DNA of 5,517 bases, taken from contig JAEEYJ010000070.1 of the NCBI GenBank assembly GCA_016291725.1, positions 1 through 5,517 on the forward strand, read 5' to 3'. Each line of letters opens with the position of its first letter. Positions within the stretch are counted from its first letter, which is position 1. The notes beneath the pieces are model-generated. The model ran no database searches and had not been told where the DNA came from. It was given only the letters and a program-made list of their open reading frames with translations. Source of the stretch: Solobacterium sp. (GTDB taxonomy: Bacteria > Bacillota_I > Bacilli_A > Erysipelotrichales > Erysipelotrichaceae). Positions 1 through 5,517 of this stretch are shown one piece after another. The position numbers and the translations under genes were made by a program.

Positions 1-1644
1 GATCCGCTGAAAGCGGAGCTTCTCAGGATCAAGGATGATGAAAAGGATATAGAAGAGCGGTTCTACCAGGACCTTTCCTTCGGCACTGCCGGTCTCAGAG
101 GCATAGTCGGTGCAGGCACGAACAGGATGAACTTCCTGACCGTGGGCAAAGCAACGCAGGGCATTGCGGAAATGATCTGCAGCTACGGTGAAGAAGCGAT
201 GGAAAGAGGCGTCGTGATCGCTCATGATCCGAGGCACTTCTCAAAGGAGTTCTGCGCGTACGCAGCGTCGGTTCTTGCGGCAAACGGCATCAAGGTCTAC
301 GTGTTCCCGGATCTGCGTCCGACACCGGAACTGGCCTGGATCATCCGCCGGCTGGGAACGATTTCCGGCATCAACATCACTGCTTCCCACAATCCGAAGG
401 AATACAATGGCTACAAGGTCTACTGGGAGGACGGCTGCCAGGTATCGAGCGAGATCGCGGACGCGATGGAACACAGGATCCGGAACGTGAACATGTTTAC
501 CGGCATCAAATCGATGAGCTATGAAAAAGCGAAGGAACAGGGTTTGATTACGGTGCTCGGCGAGGAATACGACCGTGAGTATCTGGATGTTGTAGAAGCG
601 CTGGCGATTCATGAGGGAGACGAGCTTGATCTGGACATACCACTGGTATACACACCGCTGAACGGTGCCGGAAGCATACCGTTCGCACAGATGCTGGAGG
701 ACAGGGGATTCCGCAGCTGGCGCATTGTCGAGGAACAGCGCTGGCCCGATCCGGATTTCACAACGGTCGGCTATCCCAACCCGGAAAGCCCGGCTGCCTT
801 CCGCTTGTCGGAAGAGCTGGGAAAGACCTTCGGGGCGGAATTGCTCATGGCAACGGATCCCGACAGTGACCGCTTTGCGATTGAAATACGCAATGACGAA
901 GGGGAATACGTATGGCTGAACGGCAACCAGGCAGGCTATCTGCTGGTCAACTACATCCTGGAAGGCCGGAAGGACGCCGGTACACTGCCTGACAACGGTG
1001 CTATGGTCAAGTCGATTGTCACGAGCACACTGAGTACGATCATTGCGGAAGCCTACGGAGTCAGAATGCTTGAAAGCCTGACCGGCTTCAAGAATATCTG
1101 CGGCAGGATCCCGGAACTAGAATCGATGGGACTGCAGTACCTCTTCGGCTATGAAGAGTCGGTCGGTTACGCAGCCTGTCCGGATATCCGCGACAAGGAT
1201 GGAATCTCTGCCGGTATGCTGGTGGCAGAGGCAGCGGCATACTACCGCAAACAGGGAAAGACCCTCTGGAACGTTCTGGAGGAAATCTATGAGAAATACG
1301 GCTTCTTTGCCGAGGATGAGCCGAATCTGATTCTGAAGGGTATTTCCGGTGCGGCCCGGATCAAGCGGATGATGTCCGCTGTACGCGAGAATCCGCCGCA
1401 GACCATTGCCGGCAGTAAAGTCACAGAGCTGGTGGACTACATCAACGGCTACGAAGACATTCCTGCCTCCAATGTACTGCGCTTCCGGTTGGAGAACGGC
1501 TGCTGGTTCGCCATACGGCCGAGCGGAACGGAGCCGAAGATCAAATTCTACTTCTACGCGGTCGGAAAGAACCGGGAGGAAGCGCTGGAACGCAATGCGG
1601 CCATCCGGGAAGAAGTGATGGAAATCGTCAACGCGGTTGAATAA
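1..1644 (+). CDS. pgcA: Phospho-sugar mutase (phosphoglucomutase / phosphomannomutase, PgcA type), 5' end outside the window
   Basis: Alpha-D-phosphohexomutase, expected to interconvert glucose-1-phosphate and glucose-6-phosphate in the cytoplasm via a phosphoserine. The reading frame is open from base 1, and the conserved N-terminal segment FGTAGLRG...GAGTNRMN lies at visible residues 28-43, so the ATG at 127 is internal and the true start is upstream. Of 547 visible residues, all four family motifs are present: phosphoserine loop TASHNP (Ser129), metal-binding loop DPDSDR (Asp286, Asp288, Asp290), sugar-specificity loop GYEES (383-387) and phosphate-binding loop RPSGTEP (506-512). By comparison with Bacillus subtilis PgcA (about 580 residues), roughly 15-20 residues are missing. 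The family supplies glucose-1-phosphate for UDP-glucose and surface polymers and also serves the galactose (Leloir) route, which fits the downstream beta-galactosidase. Glucose versus mannose preference cannot be decided from sequence alone. The stop codon lies inside a terminator-like hairpin. Confidence 0.96.
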   Translation, partial: DPLKAELLRIKDDEKDIEERFYQDLSFGTAGLRGIVGAGTNRMNFLTVGKATQGIAEMICSYGEEAMERGVVIAHDPRHFSKEFCAYAASVLAANGIKVYVFPDLRPTPELAWIIRRLGTISGINITASHNPKEYNGYKVYWEDGCQVSSEIADAMEHRIRNVNMFTGIKSMSYEKAKEQGLITVLGEEYDREYLDVVEALAIHEGDELDLDIPLVYTPLNGAGSIPFAQMLEDRGFRSWRIVEEQRWPDPDFTTVGYPNPESPAAFRLSEELGKTFGAELLMATDPDSDRFAIEIRNDEGEYVWLNGNQAGYLLVNYILEGRKDAGTLPDNGAMVKSIVTSTLSTIIAEAYGVRMLESLTGFKNICGRIPELESMGLQYLFGYEESVGYAACPDIRDKDGISAGMLVAEAAAYYRKQGKTLWNVLEEIYEKYGFFAEDEPNLILKGISGAARIKRMMSAVRENPPQTIAGSKVTELVDYINGYEDIPASNVLRFRLENGCWFAIRPSGTEPKIKFYFYAVGKNREEALERNAAIREEVMEIVNAVE

Positions 1645-1669
1645 TGCGGGTCAAGTGATCCGCATTTTT
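1643..1669 (+). terminator. Probable intrinsic terminator of the phospho-sugar mutase gene
   Basis: Bases 1643-1652 (AATGCGGGTC) pair with 1657-1666 (GATCCGCATT) in a 10-bp stem with one G-T pair and a 4-base loop (AAGT). A run of five T follows at 1665-1669, partly inside the stem. The last two bases of the TAA stop codon are the first bases of the stem, so hairpin formation would compete with terminating ribosomes. The T-run is short, so termination may be incomplete. Confidence 0.7.
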
Positions 1670-1677
1670 GCTACAAT
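1669..1677 (+). promoter_or_regulatory. Extended -10 promoter element for the beta-galactosidase gene
   Basis: TGCTACAAT matches the extended -10 pattern TGnTATAAT with one mismatch. No convincing -35 box lies 16-18 bases upstream, where the terminator hairpin sits; extended -10 promoters can work without one. The box ends 4 bases before the first ATG (1682) and 7 before the second (1685), so transcription is predicted to begin at about 1683-1685, practically on the start codon. No Shine-Dalgarno sequence is present. Prediction from sequence only. Confidence 0.6.
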
Positions 1678-1681
1678 AACC

Positions 1682-4219
1682 ATGATGAAGAAACTGCTGG
1701 CACTGTTGATGGCGATCAGTCTCGGAAGGACTGCAGAAGCACAGGTACCGTATGAAGCCGGTCATGATGATTTCAACGATGGCTGGCTTTTTGTGCTTGA
1801 GGACGGTGACTATGCTCCGGTGGATACCGATGATGCGGACTGGGAAACGGTTTCCCTCCCGCATGACTGGTCCATTGCCCAGCCTTTTGATTCGTCCCTG
1901 GAAGCGGAAAGCGGCTTCCTGCCGGGCGGAACCGGCTGGTACCGGAAACACTTCACGGTAGAAGAGGGAGGGCGCTTCTTCGTTTGCTTCGACGGTGTCA
2001 TGGGTACAGCCGAGGTGTATATCAACGGTGTTCGCCTGGGCATGCGTCCGTACGGCTACAGTTCGTTCCGGTTTGAACTGACGGAGCATCTGGCCTACGG
2101 AAAGGACAATGTCCTGGCTGTCCGGGTGGACAATCCGGTTCCTTCCTCCCGCTGGTACTCCGGATCCGGCATCAACCGGGATGCCGAACTGGTGCACAAA
2201 GGAAACAGCTTCATTGATGATGAAAGCATCACCGTGACCTACGGAGATGTACAGGAAGACGGCAGCATTGCGGTAAAGGTGAACGGAAAAGCAATCGGAC
2301 AGGGGACGGTGAAGCTTTCCATCCTGGATTCCACCGGGCATATCATCGCTTCCGCAGAGAATTTCGGCGCGGAGATGATGGTACCGGATGCGATGCTGTG
2401 GTCCGTAGATGATGTGAATATCTATACCCTGCGTGCGGATCTGTACGAACAGAACAAGCGTACAGACCGGGTGCTGGTGCCTTTCGGGTTCCGCTATGCT
2501 GTGTTTGACCGGGAGACCGGATTCTCCCTGAATGGTGTCAATATGAAGCTGAAAGGAGTATGCCTGCACCATGACCAGGGTGCGCTCGGTGCAGCAGCCC
2601 AGGAAGATGCCTTCCTCAGGCAGATCCGCCTGCTCAAGGAAATGGGCTGCAATGCCGTCCGTCTGGCCCACAATCCGGCAGATCCGGATTTCCTGCGCAT
2701 CTGCATGGAAGAGGGTGTGCTGGTGGTCTGCGAAGCGTTTGATACCTGGACCAATCCCAAGAATGCCAACTGGTATGACTACAGTATCTGGTTCAATGAA
2801 ACAGTGAAGAAAGAAGACGCCCCCTGGGGAATCACAAGCGGCATTACGTGGGCGGAAGCCGATATCCGTACGATGGTCCGGGAAGGCCGGAACAACCCGG
2901 CCGTCATTCTCTGGTCCATCGGCAATGAAATACTCGGCAACATCGGCGGCGATGTCAGTGCCTATGCAGACTATGCCGGAAATCTCTGCCGCTGGGTGAA
3001 GGAAGAGGATCCCACCCGTCCGGTGACCATTGCGGACAACATGTCCGGCCGCGACAGTCCGTATGCAGAGATGCAGGCGCAGATGAACAAAGCGGTCGTG
3101 GAGAACGGCGGCGTGATCGGCTTCAATTACATCAATACAGACATACAGGATGAACTGTACCGGGAAAACAGCGGCTGGATCCTCTATTGTTCCGAAACGG
3201 TCAGTGAGCTGAGCAGCCGCGGCATCTACCGGAATGCCGGAACAGACATCACAGCCTATGACCGGGAACGGGTTGAATGGGGCACTACCGCAGCCGACGG
3301 CTGGCTGAACGTCATCAGCCGGGATTACATCGCCGGTGAATTCGTCTGGACAGGCTTTGACTACATCGGAGAACCGGAACCCTGGAACGGCCTCGGCCCC
3401 GGATCCGTGACCGGCAAAGGGCCGAGCCCCAACGCTTCCTATTTCGGAATCATCGATACAGCCGGCATGCCGAAGGACAGCTACTGGTTCTACATGAGCC
3501 AGTGGCGTGATGACGTGAATGTACTGCACATCCTGCCAACATGGAATTCAGATGATATTACGGTCAGGAACGGCAATGTGGATGTGATCGTCTACAGCAA
3601 CCTTCCTTCCGTGGAACTGTTTCTCAACGGAGAATCATTGGGCAGGAAATACTATACGGTAAACGATACGGCGCTGGGATACCGTTGGTACACCAGCGGA
3701 GGCAGACCGTACTACAGCTGGTCTGTACCGTATGAAGAGGGAACGCTGGAAGCGGTCGGATATGACCGTTCCGGCAAAGAAACCGTACAGACATCCGGGC
3801 GCAGAAGGGTATGTACTTACGGCAGATCCGCAGGAATCGTTCTGGTGCCGGAAAAGAAAGAAGTGCTGGCAGACGGAGCATCGCTGCTGTATATACGCGC
3901 GGACATCGTGGACGCAGACGGACAGCCTGTAAACGGAGCCAGGAACCGTCTGTCCTTCAGCCTCGCAGGCAGCGGGGAAATCATCGGTGTGGATAACGGA
4001 GATGCCTCGGATACCGATCCCTGGATACCATCCTCGCCGCATACAGCCGCAAGAAAGGCCTACAGCGGCAGTGCCGTGGTCATCATACGGACACAGGAAA
4101 CAGAAGGCGATATTGTACTGCGTGTGCAGGCAGAAGGGCTCACGCCGGCACAGATCACTGTCCCGGCAAGAACGCTGGGCAAGAACGCAGTACGCTGGTG
4201 CTGGAAGAATACAGACTGA
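1682..4219 (+). CDS. Secreted glycoside hydrolase family 2 beta-galactosidase (BgaA-like catalytic core)
   Basis: An 845-residue GH2 enzyme expected to remove terminal beta-galactose from extracellular glycans or oligosaccharides. Residues 1-20 look like a signal peptide: MMKK, a hydrophobic LLALLMAISLG stretch, then AEA with probable cleavage after Ala20. Next come a jelly-roll sugar-binding domain (about 27-175, with LPHDW, GWYRKHF, YINGVRLG and SSRWYSGSGI), an Ig-like domain (about 178-275) and a TIM barrel (about 283-600). Barrel motifs are KGVCLHHDQGALG (291-303), NAVRLAHNP, WSIGNE with acid/base Glu416, and YCSETVSELSSRG with Glu505 as likely nucleophile, by analogy to pneumococcal BgaA. 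A DUF4982-like domain (about 610-700) and a GH2 C-terminal beta domain (about 725-835) follow. There is no LPXTG anchor or added carbohydrate-binding module, so the product is probably released. The frame extends upstream to a TTG at 1637, but the signal peptide fits ATG 1682 or 1685; 1685 suits a leaderless start slightly better. Exact substrate linkage is unknown. Confidence 0.94.
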   Translation: MMKKLLALLMAISLGRTAEAQVPYEAGHDDFNDGWLFVLEDGDYAPVDTDDADWETVSLPHDWSIAQPFDSSLEAESGFLPGGTGWYRKHFTVEEGGRFFVCFDGVMGTAEVYINGVRLGMRPYGYSSFRFELTEHLAYGKDNVLAVRVDNPVPSSRWYSGSGINRDAELVHKGNSFIDDESITVTYGDVQEDGSIAVKVNGKAIGQGTVKLSILDSTGHIIASAENFGAEMMVPDAMLWSVDDVNIYTLRADLYEQNKRTDRVLVPFGFRYAVFDRETGFSLNGVNMKLKGVCLHHDQGALGAAAQEDAFLRQIRLLKEMGCNAVRLAHNPADPDFLRICMEEGVLVVCEAFDTWTNPKNANWYDYSIWFNETVKKEDAPWGITSGITWAEADIRTMVREGRNNPAVILWSIGNEILGNIGGDVSAYADYAGNLCRWVKEEDPTRPVTIADNMSGRDSPYAEMQAQMNKAVVENGGVIGFNYINTDIQDELYRENSGWILYCSETVSELSSRGIYRNAGTDITAYDRERVEWGTTAADGWLNVISRDYIAGEFVWTGFDYIGEPEPWNGLGPGSVTGKGPSPNASYFGIIDTAGMPKDSYWFYMSQWRDDVNVLHILPTWNSDDITVRNGNVDVIVYSNLPSVELFLNGESLGRKYYTVNDTALGYRWYTSGGRPYYSWSVPYEEGTLEAVGYDRSGKETVQTSGRRRVCTYGRSAGIVLVPEKKEVLADGASLLYIRADIVDADGQPVNGARNRLSFSLAGSGEIIGVDNGDASDTDPWIPSSPHTAARKAYSGSAVVIIRTQETEGDIVLRVQAEGLTPAQITVPARTLGKNAVRWCWKNTD

Positions 4220-4245
4220 AAAAGAGGAAATGCCGGTTCTTTGCG

Positions 4246-4252
4246 TAATACT
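4246..4252 (+). promoter_or_regulatory. Possible -10 element just upstream of the membrane protein gene
   Basis: TAATACT contains AATACT (4247-4252), a 4-of-6 match to TATAAT, preceded by TTTGCG, which resembles the TTTTGC before the previous gene's box. It ends 5 bases before the ATG at 4258. No -35 box is evident. The only purine-rich stretch (GAGGAAA, 4224-4230) ends 27 bases before the ATG, too far to act as a ribosome binding site. This is the weakest of the three similar boxes and is supported mainly by its matching position. Confidence 0.4.
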
Positions 4253-4257
4253 GAAGT

Positions 4258-5094
4258 ATGAAGAAGAACCGGTTTACTTATCTGCAGCAGGAACAGATCC
4301 GGCTCGGACAGGAACACGGCCTGTCCGAAGAAGAAACCGCCCTGTATGCAAAGCAACGACTGAACTACAGACAGATGGAACAGCTGCGGGAAGCGCTGGA
4401 GGAGCACATTGACCGCAGGGATGTCAAACGCATGGCCCATGCCTGGATCCCTGCAGAGCGCATGCAGATTCTGCGGGAGGAGATGAAGCTGGGCGACCGG
4501 GACACAGTGAATGAAACACTGTACCATGGTGTCCGGGGCGGAACCATTGCCTGCGCTGTTCTTTCGATCTGCTTTTTTCTGTATTCCGCCTACCATGCGG
4601 TATCCCGGGCTGTGGACAGAGATCCGGTACTGTCCCTGAACTGTGATGAGACCATCCTTTCTGTCAGGGAAGAATTCATACCGGACCGGTATACGGAAAA
4701 TGAAGAAGCGGCATTGCCCGAACGGACCCGGATCCGCTCCGGAGGGGATAGACTGATGGTCTATTCCATCACACATCAGGGACACCGGATCGATCGTACA
4801 TTGCTGGTGCACTTTCAGGATGATGAACCACCGGTGCTGGTGCTGAGCACGGAAGAAACGGACAAAGAAGGCTTTGAAGGATGCCGGGCATACATTGAAA
4901 AAGCCTGGGATACCGTCAGCGGAGATCTCAGGGATAGAGTAAAATGCACAGAGCCATTGGACGGACTGGCGGAACAGGAAATCATCTATACCGTGACGGA
5001 CAGGGCAGGCAATGAAGCCGTTGCGTTCCTGAAGGTCATACAGCCGGAATCCCGGGCTGAACGGGAATACTGGGAAGCTGCCGCAGCAGGATAA
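4258..5094 (+). CDS. Single-pass membrane protein with N-terminal 29-residue helical repeats and extracellular Ig-like (DUF5011-type) domains
   Basis: I recognise no named protein here. The 278 residues fall into three parts. Residues 9-80 are charged and helical, with a repeat at an exact 29-residue period: QEQIRLG at 11-17, MEQLREA at 40-46 and MQILREE at 69-75. This resembles the QMEEIR-type short repeats seen in several Firmicutes proteins of unknown role. Residues about 95-112 (GTIACAVLSICFFLYSAY) form one transmembrane helix. Residues about 124-262 look like two tandem beta-sandwich units: a diverged one ending in MVYSITHQG...LLVHFQD, and a clearer DUF5011-like one (about 191-262) with SGDLRDRV and YTVTDRAGNEA. 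The predicted topology is N-terminus inside, Ig-like part outside. There is no LPXTG motif or catalytic signature. An in-frame TGA two codons before ATG 4258 makes it the earliest ATG, and the next one (Met40) would cut the repeats. Its downstream neighbour is a wall glycosyltransferase, so a cell-surface role is plausible but inferred. Confidence 0.85.
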   Translation: MKKNRFTYLQQEQIRLGQEHGLSEEETALYAKQRLNYRQMEQLREALEEHIDRRDVKRMAHAWIPAERMQILREEMKLGDRDTVNETLYHGVRGGTIACAVLSICFFLYSAYHAVSRAVDRDPVLSLNCDETILSVREEFIPDRYTENEEAALPERTRIRSGGDRLMVYSITHQGHRIDRTLLVHFQDDEPPVLVLSTEETDKEGFEGCRAYIEKAWDTVSGDLRDRVKCTEPLDGLAEQEIIYTVTDRAGNEAVAFLKVIQPESRAEREYWEAAAAG

Positions 5095-5128
5095 GAAACT
5101 CTTAAGAAGCAGAGATCTGTTCCTGTTG

Positions 5129-5134
5129 TACAAT
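5129..5134 (+). promoter_or_regulatory. -10 element immediately upstream of the GT51 gene
   Basis: TACAAT, identical to the hexamer before the beta-galactosidase gene and a 5-of-6 match to TATAAT, ends 6 bases before ATG 5141. Standard spacing would place the transcription start on the A of the ATG. There is no good -35 at 16-18 bases (GAAGCA at 17) and no Shine-Dalgarno sequence. It lies in the 46-base gap after the membrane protein gene, which contains no terminator-like hairpin with a T-run. Confidence 0.55.
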
Positions 5135-5140
5135 GAAAAT

Positions 5141-5517
5141 ATGAAAAAACTGATCGGATTCCTGCTTAAGGTCATTCTTTGCCTGGCATTGCTTGCCGGA
5201 TTCACCATCGTGCTGCCCGGCTACATCCACTACCGGAATACGGTGGACGAAGTCCCCGTGGAGAAAGCAGCGCAGGTCTACTTTGATATGGAAGACTATG
5301 CACCGTATGGCGTACTTGATGAAGATCTGGTGGACGCTGTTGTCGCAGTGGAAGACCAGCGCTTCTTTACCAGAAGGGGCATGGATGTACGGGCACTGAT
5401 CCGGGCAATCCTGCACAATCTGCAGGCCGGTGAAAGCGTTGAGGGCGGCAGTACCATTTCCCAGCAGATTGCCAAGAACCTGTACTACCAGACCATACAC
5501 CGTACGACAGCGGTCAA
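5141..5517 (+). CDS. Peptidoglycan glycosyltransferase (GT51 family), 3' end outside the window
   Basis: N-terminal 125 residues of a membrane-anchored GT51 enzyme that polymerises lipid II into glycan strands on the outer face of the membrane. Residues 4-26 are a signal-anchor helix (LIGFLLKVILCLALLAG and onward). GT51 motif 1 is AVEDQRFFTRRGMD (69-82), with Glu71 as the expected catalytic base. Motif 2 is GGSTISQQIAKNLY (102-115). The usual motif 1 is EDxxFxxHxG; here the His position is Arg78. The window ends before the rest of the GT51 domain, so it cannot be told whether this is a monofunctional transglycosylase (about 200-250 residues) or a bifunctional class A penicillin-binding protein. 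ATG 5141 is chosen because MKKL leads straight into the helix; an in-frame TTG at 5126 is a weaker alternative. It follows the Ig-like membrane protein gene by 46 bases. Confidence 0.92.
   Translation, partial: MKKLIGFLLKVILCLALLAGFTIVLPGYIHYRNTVDEVPVEKAAQVYFDMEDYAPYGVLDEDLVDAVVAVEDQRFFTRRGMDVRALIRAILHNLQAGESVEGGSTISQQIAKNLYYQTIHRTTAV

Noticed and set aside
127..129. ATG at 127 as the start of the phospho-sugar mutase
   Set aside because: The frame stays open to base 1 and the 42 codons before it encode conserved family sequence (FGTAGLRG, GAGTNR), so this ATG is internal.
1637..1681. Upstream TTG start for the beta-galactosidase, overlapping the end of the mutase gene
   Set aside because: It would add 15 residues before a well-formed signal peptide, has no ribosome binding site, and would put the terminator hairpin and the -10 box inside the coding sequence.
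1628..3529. 633-codon open frame on the minus strand opposite the beta-galactosidase gene
   Set aside because: It lies antisense to a gene with full-length GH2 homology and both catalytic residues. Its translation has no recognisable domain, and its composition (rich in His, Ile, Val and Pro without order) is typical of the reverse of a GC-rich coding sequence.
4221..4245. Possible terminator after the beta-galactosidase gene (AAAGA at 4221-4225 and TCTTT at 4238-4242)
   Set aside because: Only five mostly A-T pairs around a 12-base loop, and no T-run follows; too weak to call.
5095..5120. Palindromic CTTAAG and CTCT/AGAG pairing in the gap before the GT51 gene
   Set aside because: The pairing is only 4-6 bases with no T-run and no operator-like symmetry beyond the short palindrome, so it is compatible with chance.
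4060..5208. 382-codon open frame on the minus strand spanning two genes and their gap
   Set aside because: It runs antisense across the end of the beta-galactosidase, all of the membrane protein and the start of the GT51 gene. No domain is recognisable, and the + strand frames carry clear motifs.
5102..5500. 132-codon minus-strand open frame opposite the GT51 gene
   Set aside because: The + strand carries both GT51 motifs in the same bases; the minus-strand product is unrecognisable.

Overview
The window holds four protein-coding genes, all on the + strand, packed end to end with gaps of 37 to 46 bases. Two are cut by the window edges. I see no RNA genes, mobile elements, CRISPR arrays or long repeats. 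Sequence style (moderately GC-rich, Gram-positive-type PgcA phosphohexomutase, streptococcal BgaA-like secreted beta-galactosidase, Firmicutes-type helical repeat and DUF5011-like domains) suggests a Firmicute. The Erysipelotrichaceae are my best guess, but that is inference rather than a lineage call supported by a marker gene.

Layout. (1) 1-1644: phospho-sugar mutase of the PgcA/phosphoglucomutase type, lacking only about 15-20 N-terminal residues upstream of the window. (2) 1643-1677: a very compact junction containing an intrinsic-terminator-like hairpin that includes the stop codon, followed directly by an extended -10 promoter element. (3) 1682-4219: secreted family GH2 beta-galactosidase with a signal peptide, both catalytic glutamates and two C-terminal beta domains. 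(4) 4258-5094: an unnamed single-pass membrane protein with 29-residue helical repeats in its cytoplasmic part and Ig-like (DUF5011-type) domains outside. (5) 5141 to the end: the N-terminal part of a GT51 peptidoglycan glycosyltransferase.

How they may work together. The mutase interconverts glucose-1-phosphate and glucose-6-phosphate, so it links glycolysis to UDP-glucose-dependent envelope polymers and to galactose entering by the Leloir route. The GH2 enzyme would release galactose from extracellular glycans. The last two genes are a membrane-anchored, outward-facing Ig-like protein and a cell-wall polymerase. The shared theme is cell surface and carbohydrate metabolism, but nothing shows that the four form one operon.

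The most striking feature is regulatory. None of the three visible gene starts has a Shine-Dalgarno sequence. Each instead has a -10-like box (TACAAT, AATACT, TACAAT) ending only 4-7 bases before the ATG. That spacing would put the transcription start at or beside the start codon, so leaderless mRNAs are likely, with each gene having its own promoter.
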